Below, piece by piece: positions 27,339 to 36,372 of a DNA stretch of 64,000 bases. The notes under the pieces are model-generated. The model did not search any database. It was given only the letters and a program-made list of their open reading frames with translations, and was not told where the DNA came from. Position 1 is the first letter of the stretch; each line of letters begins with the position of its first letter. The stretch comes from an uncultured Flammeovirgaceae bacterium (lineage in GTDB: Bacteria; Bacteroidota; Bacteroidia; Cytophagales; Cyclobacteriaceae), in NCBI GenBank assembly GCA_937883755.1, contig CAKZYA010000002.1:62001-126000 (forward strand), written 5' to 3'. Position numbers and translations under genes: made by a program.

Positions 27339-28156
27339 AAATAAATAGTATAGAAGTATTCTTCAACAGTTTTATCTACTTCGTAGCTAGGTGGTTACTA
27401 CACGTACCATACATGTCCCGTTTTCTTCCTGAACATCGACTTAAAATAACATTTAAGACTGAAGATGTTCTAGGCCGTCATCTTTACAAATATGGTATAT
27501 GCGAGCCATCTAACACGAAGTGCTTTCTTGAAAATATTCCCCTAAAAGAAAATGATGTGATTATTGACGTTGGAGCGAATATAGGATGGTTCTCACTAAT
27601 TTTTTCTCGTTACGGCCCAGCTAATATGAAAGTTTTCTCTTTCGAGCCTGACCCACTCAATTATCAGTTACTTAAAAGAAATGTTGAGCAAAATGATGCA
27701 AAACAAGTTATCTGTCATGCTGAAGCGCTTTCCAATAAGATAGGAGACGAGATACTTTACTTGTACCCTTCTAAAAACCGAGGCAGGCACTCGTTACTTC
27801 CTATTAATGAAGGACAACAAGTAAAAGTAGCTACCACCACGCTAGATGCTTTTCTACCAGCACAAAATATCGAGTACTCGCAAGTAAAGTTTGTAAAAAT
27901 TGACGTAGAAGGTTACGAGTATTTTGTGCTACAAGGTAGTCAACAACTACTTGAGCATGTTCCTTTTGTGCATACTGAATATTCCCCTTCCTATATGGAA
28001 AAAGGTGGGGTAGCTTTTTCGGATTTTCTCAATACTCTGTATCAGCGTAGCTACATTCCTAAGATTATTGGCAACGAAGGATTATTGATTGATACTTCTT
28101 ATGAATCTTTACTTCATCCTGAGCGAGGAATGGATCTTTTATGGATTAAAGAGTGA
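27335..28156 (+). CDS. FkbM-family SAM-dependent methyltransferase
   Basis: A roughly 273-residue FkbM-type protein with the SAM-binding motif IDVGANIGWFSLIFSRYG, FSFEPDP and FVKIDVEGYE. A hydrophobic N-terminal stretch suggests membrane association. Family members O-methylate sugars or small molecules; at the end of a glycosyltransferase operon, methylation of the LPS or surface glycan is likely. The ATG at 27335 overlaps the stop of the GT9 gene (ATGA). The frame also has a TTG six bases earlier, which I consider less likely. Confidence 0.88.
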   Translation: MKINSIEVFFNSFIYFVARWLLHVPYMSRFLPEHRLKITFKTEDVLGRHLYKYGICEPSNTKCFLENIPLKENDVIIDVGANIGWFSLIFSRYGPANMKVFSFEPDPLNYQLLKRNVEQNDAKQVICHAEALSNKIGDEILYLYPSKNRGRHSLLPINEGQQVKVATTTLDAFLPAQNIEYSQVKFVKIDVEGYEYFVLQGSQQLLEHVPFVHTEYSPSYMEKGGVAFSDFLNTLYQRSYIPKIIGNEGLLIDTSYESLLHPERGMDLLWIKE

Positions 28157-28351
28157 ATTATGTCAAAAATGTATCTGTCTATAGGCTTATGGTTTTAAAC
28201 AATTATTGTCGTTTAGTTGAAAATAAATCCTGTGCTGCTACTTCCTCATGACTATATTCACATTTATTCATCATCTTTGAGAAAGATAGATCGCTCTCAG
28301 AAGTAGATATAAGGGGTTTAGGGCTGCTTAGTCATAGAAATGTGCAACATT

Positions 28352-28723
28352 CTACATGTCTCCCTTATTCAAACTATTCTCTAGAAAAGCAATTTCTTCC
28401 CTTAAATGCTGAATACGAAGTTTGTACAGATCATGCAAGGATGATAATTGTATTTCTCTACCGTTCTTGACAGAGACAAGTGCATTATTATCGCTATGAG
28501 TATTTATAACTTGTAGTAGGTTTCTTTCATTAGCTACTAAAACAGCTTGGGAGTCCACATGTAAAATTTTACAAATTTTTTCAAATCTGTCTATCGTAAT
28601 CTTACTCTTACCCCTCTCTACTTTGCTATAACTATTTTGAGATATACTAAGCTTAGATGCCATATATTCTTGAGAAAGCTCTCTATATTCTCTTATCTTT
28701 CTTATTTTTCTATAAATATCCAT
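28352..28723 (-). CDS. XRE-family helix-turn-helix regulator
   Basis: A 123-residue protein. A Cro/C1-type HTH occupies roughly residues 5-60 (IREYRELSQEYMASKLSISQNSYSKVERGKSKIT). The C-terminal third (LYKLRIQHLREEIAFLENSL) is predicted to form a coiled coil for dimerisation. It lies in an AT-rich patch between the glycan cluster and an orphan lipoprotein. A perfect dyad TCTATAC-N7-GTATAGA at 28770-28790, about 50 bases upstream, is a good candidate for its own operator. Its targets are unknown. Confidence 0.88.
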   Translation of the reverse strand: MDIYRKIRKIREYRELSQEYMASKLSISQNSYSKVERGKSKITIDRFEKICKILHVDSQAVLVANERNLLQVINTHSDNNALVSVKNGREIQLSSLHDLYKLRIQHLREEIAFLENSLNKGDM

Positions 28724-28728
28724 GATAG

Positions 28729-28736
28729 CAAAAATG
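28729..28736 (-). promoter_or_regulatory. Candidate -7 box directly before the XRE gene
   Basis: The minus strand reads CATTTTTG (seven of eight to TAnnTTTG), followed by five bases and the ATG at 28723. The spacing equals that seen at 21342 and 39777. Confidence 0.35.
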
Positions 28737-28769
28737 CTTAAATAAATATGATTTAAGGAATAGTTATAT

Positions 28770-28790
28770 TCTATACTTGACTTGTATAGA
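28770..28790. promoter_or_regulatory. Perfect dyad TCTATAC-N7-GTATAGA, candidate XRE operator
   Basis: Two 7-base arms are perfect inverted repeats around TTGACTT. Such a 21-bp dyad upstream of a Cro/C1-type gene is the expected form of an autoregulatory operator. The link to this regulator is inferred from position only. Confidence 0.45.
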
Positions 28791-28907
28791 AGTAATAAAC
28801 TCCTTTATACACGAAATTAAGTTTAGAAGTTCTAACAGCTATTATCGTCTATCTATAGATGCAAAAGAGTAGTTGAGGTAAACACATCTTTCTAAAAATT
28901 TTCCGTA

Positions 28908-29045
28908 TCATTTGATAAAAAGCGTAATGGTTTCATCGTCAGATAATTTGTTATCTCTTGTCAGTGAAGTCAATAAGTTTCTACATTTTTGTCTGGTAGG
29001 CACTTCTATGACTAAACTACTACCAGTTGGAGCAATACCTGCTGC
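28908..29045 (-). pseudogene. Possible gene remnant, 46 codons without a start
   Basis: On the minus strand a frame opens after a TAA at 29046-29048 and ends with TGA at 28908-28910. The peptide (ending DDETITLFIK) has protein-like composition, but there is no start codon and no recognised family. It may be the C-terminal fragment of a lost gene or chance in AT-rich DNA. Confidence 0.15.
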
Positions 29046-29257
29046 TTAACAAAACTTCTGAACCAAAACACCATTGTCCAACTGTTAATTAATTTCTTGG
29101 GATAGATCTTATCACTCCATCTTTCTTAGCCTCCTAGTAAATATCTATAATAGCCAAGTCATTGAAATAAATCATAAGTATGATATTAATATTATTCCAG
29201 ATAAGAGTAAAGTAAACTTACTTATAATACTATAAGGAATAATATAAACGAGGAAAT

Positions 29258-29290
29258 TTGGAATACATATTTTAGGAACAACTACCTTTG
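29258..29290 (+). promoter_or_regulatory. Candidate promoter of the orphan lipoprotein gene
   Basis: TTG at 29258-29260 and TACCTTTG at 29283-29290 are separated by 22 bases, close to the Bacteroidota promoter architecture. Predicted transcription starts about 50 bases before the ATG at 29346. Confidence 0.45.
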
Positions 29291-29345
29291 TAAGGTAAGC
29301 TTACTTCAACCTTATTTTCAATTCACATCAACCAAAATTTTTAAG

Positions 29346-30395
29346 ATGAAAAAGTTTTTTGTATTAATGTGCATTCCATTTTTGATGTTTTCATGTCAAG
29401 ATGAAGTTCTGCAGGAAAAAGCGTCACTAGAACCTACTCAAACTCAGTTTGATGGCTTTCAAGTTATTAATGACCGACTTGTATTTGATGATAAAGCAAC
29501 TGTAGTATCCTTATTAGATTCACTTTCTAGTTTGGACGAAAATCAGTACTCTTCTTGGGCAAAGGAAATTCCTTTTGAGCCATACAAAAATATGCAAGAA
29601 AGCTTTACGGACAACTTAGCTGTACAAATACACTCATCCATCCTCAACGATAAGAGAGAGTTTCAAGTAGCTAATGATATCGTCTGGTTCAATCAAGATA
29701 CCGAGTATATTTTGTTCAATACTACCGAGGATGCTTTTCAAGAACTGAAGAGAAAAGTCTCATCAGGTATTGAGATTGAAGAGAGTGATAAAATCATGAT
29801 AAATAAGATTGAAGAAATACATCTTGCCGACGAAAGCAAACCTATCAACGCTAGACTTGGCGTTGATAACGAAGTGCTAGAATACGGAACTATAAAGCTG
29901 GGGAAGCCTAAAGACCCTAATAAGGGTGAATTTTATGGAAAAGTATATTACCTGCCTGTAGGTGCTTCAAAGGAATTTTATATCCGGAATACTAAACACA
30001 GATTTGGCGTAACGCCTTATGCGGTATCCCATTATTACACAGGTATACACCTAGGATTATTCATTGAATTCAAATATTATGACAGAGGGAAATGGAAATT
30101 TACTGACTCTAATGGAAGAATGAAAGGGCATTTGCGTTTCTCAATAGATGTTGATGGTTCCAATATTTCATTCCCATCTGGCTTCCCTACTTATATTTAC
30201 GATGTAAGTTTTCGCAACCAACGTTCGAACTATGCAGGCACCAACTACGCTACCACAGTTTTAGATAATGTTGAGTTTTATATTGACCTTGCAGACATCA
30301 CTTGGGATACGACAACAGATCCTGATTTTGATCCTAGCGTGCATAACTATACCTACAGAAATGCAACATACAGATACGACCGTATTTATTTCTAG
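29346..30395 (+). CDS. Uncharacterised lipoprotein
   Basis: A 349-residue protein with a clear lipoprotein signal (Met-Phe-Ser-Cys at residues 14-17) and no family I can name with confidence. The N-terminal half is acidic and helical, with FDGFQVINDRLVFDD after the lipidated Cys, a motif seen in small groups of Bacteroidota surface lipoproteins. The second half is rich in aromatic and beta-forming residues and ends in alternating Tyr/Asp. It has its own promoter candidate and a strong terminator, so it is a monocistronic unit. The base composition is more AT-rich than its neighbours, in keeping with an accessory gene. Function unknown. Confidence 0.75.
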   Translation: MKKFFVLMCIPFLMFSCQDEVLQEKASLEPTQTQFDGFQVINDRLVFDDKATVVSLLDSLSSLDENQYSSWAKEIPFEPYKNMQESFTDNLAVQIHSSILNDKREFQVANDIVWFNQDTEYILFNTTEDAFQELKRKVSSGIEIEESDKIMINKIEEIHLADESKPINARLGVDNEVLEYGTIKLGKPKDPNKGEFYGKVYYLPVGASKEFYIRNTKHRFGVTPYAVSHYYTGIHLGLFIEFKYYDRGKWKFTDSNGRMKGHLRFSIDVDGSNISFPSGFPTYIYDVSFRNQRSNYAGTNYATTVLDNVEFYIDLADITWDTTTDPDFDPSVHNYTYRNATYRYDRIYF

Positions 30396-30422
30396 AATAA
30401 ACTAAAAATACATTTACTAAGT

Positions 30423-30452
30423 AGGGCTAACTTCTATAAGCCCTGCTTTTTT
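30423..30452 (+). terminator. Intrinsic terminator after the orphan lipoprotein
   Basis: AGGGCT (30423-30428) pairs with AGCCCT (30439-30444) across a 10-base loop, followed by GC and a run of six T. Confidence 0.75.
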
Positions 30453-30660
30453 AGATATATCTGTACATGGCACACCAATGGAGAAGCACGGCACTTTAAG
30501 AAGGGTAAACCCAGCTTCTAGATAAAAAAGTCATGCTACCTCTACAAAAAACAATATTTATCACAAACATACATTGTGAGGTACTAGCTACTTTACACTT
30601 CAACGCATCGTCTTCAATAAGTATTTTTACTCTACAATTAAATGAATTTGCGCATTTTTC

Positions 30661-32622
30661 ATGTTTCGAGCATTAATCATTTGTTCACTATGCTTGCTAT
30701 CGGGCATAGCTTGGGGGCAGTCGGTAAAAAAATTACTCAAGACTGCCAACAAGTACTATGAGCATGGTTTTTACTACGAGGCTGCCACATATTACGAAAA
30801 GGTAGCAGAGGTCACTCCTGACGACCTGGTTATAACCTATAAGATTGGATTAGCCTACTTAGAAAGCCGATACAAGCATCGGGCTCTGCCTTACTTGCAA
30901 GATGTATACGAGAACACTCAAGATTCCACCTCTACTTTAGCATTTCACTTAGGCTTGGCTTATCAGTACAATCATCAGTTTGAACAAGCCTTAAAATATT
31001 TTCACCAATTTCGACAAAGTACCGACAACACCTATACAGTTGATCGGCACATTAAGCAATGTAATATTGGGATAGAATACGTAAATAATCCTAAAAATGT
31101 AGAAATCCGCAATCTCAAAAAGCTAAATACCGACAACCAAGACTATGCCCCACTTATTACTTCCGATGGTAAATCACTGATTTTCACCTCACGGCGAGAA
31201 GGTTCTACGGGTGGGAAGAAAGCCTATGATGATAATTACTACGAGGATATCTACATCGTCCGTAGAAATAAAGGTGACTGGCTGATTCCAGAAAAAATCA
31301 GCTCTAATATTAATACGCACTATCATGAGTGTGGAGCGGCTATCTCTCCCGACGGAAAAACCCTGTTTATTTACGTAGACGAAGGTGATGGTGACATTTA
31401 TTATTCTACTTACCAAAATAAAGAATGGTCGGTGCCCCTTCCGGTTAGCCAACACGTTAATTCACCCTACCGTGAATTATCAGTTTCAGTAAATAAGGCT
31501 GGAGATGAACTGTATTTCTCCAGCAATCGCCCGGGTGGTTTTGGTGGTTTCGATCTCTATGTATCCCGAAAAGACCGCCGGGGCGAATGGGGGCCACCTG
31601 AGAATCTTGGGCCTAAGATTAATACCGAAGCCGATGAGGATGCGCCCTTCATTCACCCATCAGGCAAGTCACTATTTTTCAGCTCAGAGGGACACATTGG
31701 GATGGGGGGATACGATATTTTTCAGAGTCGATTTTACCAGGGCAAGTGGACAACCCCGGTCAATTTAGGCTACCCAATCAATACGGCTCAGGATGATAAC
31801 TACTTTGTTGTCTCCGAAGATAATGCCTACGGATACTACGCCACCGCCCGAGAGGATGGTTTAGGCGGAAACGATCTTTACGTGATTAATATGAAGCCGG
31901 AGAAAACACCCACCAAACCAGTAGCTACATCTACCCCAGTGAAAAATGCGACCTATTTCGTAGGAAAGGTTACGGATACTGGCTCAGGGAAACCCATCTT
32001 TGCTGAGCTTATTCTATCCGACAACCGTAAGAATATCATTATTGATCGCCAATACTCTGATGCTGCTACTGGCACATTTAAAATTGCTATTCCCGAAGGA
32101 GAAAACTTCGGACTTATTGTAGAGGCAGAGGGCTATTTATTTTACTCTACAAACTTTGGAGTTGATCAACTAAAAGGTAGAAAAGAGATAAAGCGTTCTA
32201 TTCGTCTAGATAAGGCAGAAGTAGGATCAGTAACCATTCTAAAAAACATCTTTTTTGCTACGGGTAAGGCTAGTATTAAAGAAGAATCTATCTCGGAACT
32301 CGACCGTATCCACGAGCTACTGAAAGCGAACCCGAATCTCAAAATTCAGATTAACGGCCATACCGACGATGTAGGTGAAGCCGATTATAATCAGAAGCTC
32401 TCTGAGCAGCGTGCTCAATCGGTAGCGAACTATCTACTTCAGTACGGAATCTCTGATGCCCAGGTAGTAGCTAAGGGGTTTGGCGAAACTCGCCCGTTGG
32501 TATCTAACGATGATGAATTTGGGGGAAGAGAGATTAACCGCCGTACCGAGATTGAAATTCTTTCGGTACACGAGAAGATAGAGGAGAAGAAAAAAGGCCT
32601 GTTGCCATCACTCACGTTTTAA
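30661..32622 (+). CDS. PorE-like protein: TPR, PD40 propeller, carboxypeptidase regulatory-like and OmpA domains
   Basis: A 653-residue exported protein with a signal peptide ending Ala-Trp-Gly-Gln. The domain order is N-terminal TPR repeats (about 20-140), PD40 beta-propeller repeats (about 160-410, with repeated SPDGKTLF- and FFSSNRPGGFGGFDLY-like units), a carboxypeptidase-regulatory-like domain (about 430-520) and an OmpA-like peptidoglycan-binding domain (about 530-640, with NGHTDDVGEADYN). This order and length are those of PorE, a periplasmic component of the type IX secretion system. Similar proteins also exist outside that system, so the name is only likely. A TGAATTTG box (seven of eight) lies before the start. 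Confidence 0.8.
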   Translation: MFRALIICSLCLLSGIAWGQSVKKLLKTANKYYEHGFYYEAATYYEKVAEVTPDDLVITYKIGLAYLESRYKHRALPYLQDVYENTQDSTSTLAFHLGLAYQYNHQFEQALKYFHQFRQSTDNTYTVDRHIKQCNIGIEYVNNPKNVEIRNLKKLNTDNQDYAPLITSDGKSLIFTSRREGSTGGKKAYDDNYYEDIYIVRRNKGDWLIPEKISSNINTHYHECGAAISPDGKTLFIYVDEGDGDIYYSTYQNKEWSVPLPVSQHVNSPYRELSVSVNKAGDELYFSSNRPGGFGGFDLYVSRKDRRGEWGPPENLGPKINTEADEDAPFIHPSGKSLFFSSEGHIGMGGYDIFQSRFYQGKWTTPVNLGYPINTAQDDNYFVVSEDNAYGYYATAREDGLGGNDLYVINMKPEKTPTKPVATSTPVKNATYFVGKVTDTGSGKPIFAELILSDNRKNIIIDRQYSDAATGTFKIAIPEGENFGLIVEAEGYLFYSTNFGVDQLKGRKEIKRSIRLDKAEVGSVTILKNIFFATGKASIKEESISELDRIHELLKANPNLKIQINGHTDDVGEADYNQKLSEQRAQSVANYLLQYGISDAQVVAKGFGETRPLVSNDDEFGGREINRRTEIEILSVHEKIEEKKKGLLPSLTF

Positions 32623-32689
32623 TGATTGATGAATAATGATGAATGGAAGAAAAGAATCTTCACACATTACTCACTATTCATCAATCATT
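32621..32689. terminator. Long inverted repeat between convergent genes, candidate bidirectional terminator
   Basis: AATGATTGATGAAT (32621-32634) and ATTCATCAATCATT (32676-32689) are perfect 14-bp inverted arms. The left arm overlaps the stop of the PorE-like gene, and the ahcY stop is just beyond. It has no T-run, so termination is inferred from the convergent position. Confidence 0.4.
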
Positions 32690-32699
32690 ACTCATTATC

Positions 32700-34004
32700 C
32701 TAGTAGCGGTAATAATCTGGCTTAAATGGACCTTTCACTGTTACGCCAATGTATTCGGCTTGCTCTTCCGATAGCGTATCCAGTTCCACACCAATTTTTG
32801 CCAGATGCAGTTCAGCAACTTTCTCGTCCAGATGCTTAGGCAGCATATACACCGCATTCTCGTATTTGTCAGAGTACTTCCATAACTCAATCTGCGCCAA
32901 CACTTGGTTGGTAAAGGAATTAGACATCACGAAAGAAGGGTGACCCGTAGCAACTCCTAAGTTCACTAAACGACCTTCGGCTAGTAAAATAACTTCATTA
33001 CCATTAGTCATTTTGTACAAATCTACCTGTGGCTTGATCTCATCGCGCTCAGCATTTGCTTTAAGCCAAGCTACGTCGATCTCATTATCGAAGTGACCGA
33101 TATTACAAACGATAGCTTTGTCCTTCATCTGCTTGAAATGACGGTCAGCTACAATATCTTTATTTCCAGTAGCCGTCACAATAATATCAGCCCGAGGAAT
33201 CGCATTATCCATTTTCTTCACCTCAAAACCGTCCATAGCCGCCTGAAGAGCGCAAATTGGATCAATTTCAGTCACGATTACTCGTACTCCCGCACCACGC
33301 AGTGATTGAGCTGAACCTTTTCCTACGTCACCATAGCCGGCTACTACCGCTACTTTTCCAGCTAGCATCAAATCCGTCGCCCGACGGATAGCATCTACTA
33401 AGGATTCTTTACAGCCGTACTTGTTGTCAAACTTTGATTTGGTGACTGAATCGTTAATATTGATTGCGGGCAGAGGTAATGTTCCCTTCTTCATGCGTTC
33501 ATACAGACGGTGCACCCCCGTAGTTGTTTCTTCCGAGATTCCCCGAATATCTTTCACCAGCTCTGGGTATCGATCCAATACCATATTCGTCAAGTCACCT
33601 CCGTCGTCCAAAATCATGTTCAGTGGCTGGCGATCTTCACCGAAAAAGAGGGTTTGCTCAATGCACCAGTCAAACTCTTCTTCGGTCATTCCTTTCCAGG
33701 CAAATACTGGTATGCCAGCCTCAGCAATAGCTGCTGCGGCATGATCCTGTGTTGAGAAAATATTACAAGATGACCAAGTTACTTCAGCTCCTAGTTCTAC
33801 CAGGGTTTCAATCAGTACTGCGGTCTGAATAGTCATATGCAAACAGCCCGCAATGCGCGCTCCCTTTAGCGGTTGCTGCGGACCATACTCTTCCCGAATG
33901 GACATCAAGCCCGGCATCTCAGCCTCTGCTAAGCGGATTTCTTTTCTTCCCCAGGCAGCTAAGGCAATATCTTTTACTTTGTAACGGATTTGTTCTTCAA
34001 CCAT
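32700..34004 (-). CDS. ahcY: Adenosylhomocysteinase
   Basis: A 434-residue S-adenosylhomocysteine hydrolase. The start at 34004 gives [19 protein letters not shown], the typical N-terminus; the frame extends upstream to 34085 without supporting features. The NAD-binding [11 protein letters not shown], the substrate region [10 protein letters not shown] and the C-terminal KPDYYRY ending are all present. It hydrolyses SAH to adenosine and homocysteine and so sustains SAM-dependent methylation. A TAATTTTG box on the minus strand 27 bases upstream is the probable promoter. Confidence 0.97.
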   Translation of the reverse strand: MVEEQIRYKVKDIALAAWGRKEIRLAEAEMPGLMSIREEYGPQQPLKGARIAGCLHMTIQTAVLIETLVELGAEVTWSSCNIFSTQDHAAAAIAEAGIPVFAWKGMTEEEFDWCIEQTLFFGEDRQPLNMILDDGGDLTNMVLDRYPELVKDIRGISEETTTGVHRLYERMKKGTLPLPAININDSVTKSKFDNKYGCKESLVDAIRRATDLMLAGKVAVVAGYGDVGKGSAQSLRGAGVRVIVTEIDPICALQAAMDGFEVKKMDNAIPRADIIVTATGNKDIVADRHFKQMKDKAIVCNIGHFDNEIDVAWLKANAERDEIKPQVDLYKMTNGNEVILLAEGRLVNLGVATGHPSFVMSNSFTNQVLAQIELWKYSDKYENAVYMLPKHLDEKVAELHLAKIGVELDTLSEEQAEYIGVTVKGPFKPDYYRY

Positions 34005-34031
34005 GCTTCTCGTATGTTTTAAATTTCCGGG

Positions 34032-34039
34032 CAAAATTA
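34032..34039 (-). promoter_or_regulatory. -7 box of ahcY
   Basis: The minus strand reads TAATTTTG, matching TAnnTTTG fully, 27 bases before the refined start at 34004. It lies within the extended open frame, which supports the shorter start. Confidence 0.45.
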
Positions 34040-34175
34040 GCACATTAACTTGGAAAGAAGAAACCATATTTCTTACTTTTAGCAAGAAATCATACGCTAA
34101 CCTGATTCAGATCATTTTTTTTCAGTAGTGGAATACGGAACTTTTGGAAATCTTCACCAATAACCCACTACTATC

Positions 34176-34697
34176 ATGAAAACGACTATCTCCTCGCTTT
34201 CGCCTCCTCAGCTCAATGTATTGGTCATCCTACGTCTTCTGATCGGTTGGCACTTCCTGTACGAAGGGGCAGTGAAATTGTACAGCTCCAGTTGGTCAGC
34301 CGCGGGCTACTTAAACGATTCTCAGGGTTTATTCGCCCCTATGTTTAAGGCTATTGCGGCTAATCCCGGCCTGATGGCAGCAGTAGACTTTCTAAATACT
34401 TGGGGGCTAATAGCAGTCGGATTAGGATTGATAGTGGGATTTCTCACCCAGGCAGCACTCATTGGTGGAATGATTTTATTAGGCTTGTACTATTTGTCTC
34501 ATCCACCATTCATAAGTGCCCAGTACGCCCTTCCTAGCGAAGGAAGCTATCTGTGGGTAAACAAGAACCTGATCGAGCTATTTGCTATGGCAGTTCTCTA
34601 CGTTTTTCCAACCAGTCATATTATTGGCCTCGATCGGCTCATGCAACGCTACGGTCAGCAGACAAAACAATCATCTCCTGAGGAAGTCGCTGCTTAG
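34176..34697 (+). CDS. DoxX-family membrane protein
   Basis: A 173-residue protein with four predicted transmembrane segments. The early RLLIGWHFLYEGAVKL motif is characteristic of the DoxX family (thiosulfate:quinone oxidoreductase-type subunits). Many members have no known reaction. It is followed 32 bases later by a Tat-exported Gfo/Idh/MocA oxidoreductase. The pair occurs together in Bacteroidota, suggesting that this protein links the oxidoreductase to the membrane or quinone pool. That link is inference. Confidence 0.85.
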   Translation: MKTTISSLSPPQLNVLVILRLLIGWHFLYEGAVKLYSSSWSAAGYLNDSQGLFAPMFKAIAANPGLMAAVDFLNTWGLIAVGLGLIVGFLTQAALIGGMILLGLYYLSHPPFISAQYALPSEGSYLWVNKNLIELFAMAVLYVFPTSHIIGLDRLMQRYGQQTKQSSPEEVAA

Positions 34698-34729
34698 TAA
34701 CCTAACCATCATTACAAATCCATCATCTT

Positions 34730-36331
34730 ATGACACCTGATAACTCAAACACGCACTCAAGTGGTATTACCCGCCGTGATATTATTAAAGGAATGGCTAC
34801 TGTGCCCGTACTAGGGGCTTTCTGGGCAAGTGCCGCTGCCAAACAGAGCTACGACGGAAGTGTAAAAGAAGAAATACTGAATGAACTCAATATCAAAGCA
34901 TCCCTTCCCCCACCTACTGGTTCTATGGCGGGTACTCCGCTCCGCGTTGGAATCATCGGTTTCGGCATTCGAGGTGAACAATTGGTGAGAGCTTCCGGAT
35001 TTGCTACTCCCGAATGGCTAACTCGTATGCAAGAGGCTGCCCAGAAAAATAGCAACGACACTCGCTTAAAGGATTTTTTGGAACAAGAAAGTTTAAATAT
35101 TCAGTACACTGGAGTTTGTGATCTTTTTGACATACGGGCAGAAAAAGCATTAGAAGCGGTAAAAACCGATCAGAACAATCCAAAGCGTTACCGTACTTAC
35201 CAGGAAATGTTGGCTAGCCCTGACATTGATGCAGTTATCATTGCTACTCCCGATCATTGGCACGCCCCAATGGCTATTGCTGCTGCCCAGGCTGGTAAAC
35301 ATGTGTATGTTGAGAAATGCATGACACATAAGATTCAGGAAACCTACGACCTTTACGATGCCGTGACTCAATCAGACATCGTTTTCCAAGTGGGGCACCA
35401 GCATCGGCAGACCCAAAGTTTCTTAACTGCCCAAGATGCTATTCAGAAAAATGTATTAGGTCACGTCTCGCTAATTCAAGCTTGCACTAACCGAAATTCA
35501 GACAATGGTGCTTGGCAATATAATATTCACGAAGCGGCTAGCCCATCAACCATTGATTGGCAGCAATTTTTGGGTGACGCCCCCAACATTCCGTTCAATA
35601 AAGAACACTTTTTCCGATGGAGAAAGTGGTGGGCGTATGGCACTGGATTATCCGGCGACCTGCTTACTCATGATTACGACCGTATCAACTGTCTTCTCGA
35701 GATGGGAATACCCAAGTACGTCACCGCCTCCGGAGGAGTGTATACCCACCGGGATGGAAGAGAAGTGCCCGATGTGTTTCAGGTAACAATGGAGTACCCA
35801 GACTATTCTACGGGTTCCACCCAGGATCAGGGTAAAGAAAAGGGCATGACCTTCCTATACTCGGCTTCTCTCGGGAACCAGTATAGTCGCCCAACTCTGC
35901 TGATGGGTCATGATGCTACCATGGAACTTGGTAACAGCTTGACTATTTACGCTGATCCACGTTCAACTCGCTACCAAACTATGCTTGAGGAAGAAACGGT
36001 TGACCCTAATGTTCCGCTTTACGCCTACAGTCCGGGACAGAAAGGAGTAGATGGAGTAACCTCGGCTACTGCGAAGTACTTTGCTGATAAAGGGCTACTC
36101 TACACCTACCGCGATGGCAAACGAGTAGACTCCACCTATCTACATATCCGGGAATGGCTCAGTTGCATCCGGAACGGCGGCCAACCCAGTTGCGGAATCA
36201 AAGAAGGTTTCGAGGAAGCAATATCGGCTCATATGGCTACATTATCGTATAAGACTGGGCAGCGTGTAGAATGGGATGCTAAAACTCGCCGTATTGTCAA
36301 CGTAGAAGACCCCATGGTTGCTGCTACTTAA
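34730..36331 (+). CDS. Tat-exported Gfo/Idh/MocA-family oxidoreductase
   Basis: A 533-residue protein. The N-terminal twin-arginine signal (Ile-Thr-Arg-Arg-Asp-Ile-Ile-Lys) is followed by an alanine-rich stretch. The NAD(P)-binding fold starts RVGIIGFGIRGEQL, and the EKCMTH segment holds the Lys equivalent to the catalytic lysine of the family. The Gfo/Idh C-terminal domain follows, with the late HDYDRINCLLEMG. It oxidises or reduces a sugar or polyol in the periplasm. The substrate is unknown. The gene lies 32 bases after the DoxX gene and ends before a hairpin shared with the convergent birA. Confidence 0.88.
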   Translation: MTPDNSNTHSSGITRRDIIKGMATVPVLGAFWASAAAKQSYDGSVKEEILNELNIKASLPPPTGSMAGTPLRVGIIGFGIRGEQLVRASGFATPEWLTRMQEAAQKNSNDTRLKDFLEQESLNIQYTGVCDLFDIRAEKALEAVKTDQNNPKRYRTYQEMLASPDIDAVIIATPDHWHAPMAIAAAQAGKHVYVEKCMTHKIQETYDLYDAVTQSDIVFQVGHQHRQTQSFLTAQDAIQKNVLGHVSLIQACTNRNSDNGAWQYNIHEAASPSTIDWQQFLGDAPNIPFNKEHFFRWRKWWAYGTGLSGDLLTHDYDRINCLLEMGIPKYVTASGGVYTHRDGREVPDVFQVTMEYPDYSTGSTQDQGKEKGMTFLYSASLGNQYSRPTLLMGHDATMELGNSLTIYADPRSTRYQTMLEEETVDPNVPLYAYSPGQKGVDGVTSATAKYFADKGLLYTYRDGKRVDSTYLHIREWLSCIRNGGQPSCGIKEGFEEAISAHMATLSYKTGQRVEWDAKTRRIVNVEDPMVAAT

Positions 36332-36349
36332 AAAAGCAAATCAAAGTTC

Positions 36350-36372
36350 AAGGACTAATAGTTCTTCTTTTT
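36350..36372 (+). terminator. Candidate terminator after the Gfo/Idh gene
   Basis: A short imperfect palindrome (AAGGACTA / TAGTTCTT) is followed by CTTTTT. It overlaps the last bases of the convergent birA gene. Confidence 0.45.

Larger units (their letters stand above)
28724..29345. other. AT-rich intergenic stretch of 622 bases
   Basis: No confident gene is present. It holds the divergent regulatory zone: the XRE dyad (28770-28790), a CATTTTTG box directly before the XRE gene, a candidate TTG/TACCTTTG promoter for the lipoprotein (29258-29290), and a 46-codon open stretch on the minus strand (28908-29045) without a start codon. The rest is AT-rich and shows nothing I recognise. Confidence 0.7.

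Noticed and set aside
34004-34085. N-terminal extension of adenosylhomocysteinase
   Set aside because: The extension contains the promoter box and is not part of the family's normal N-terminus.
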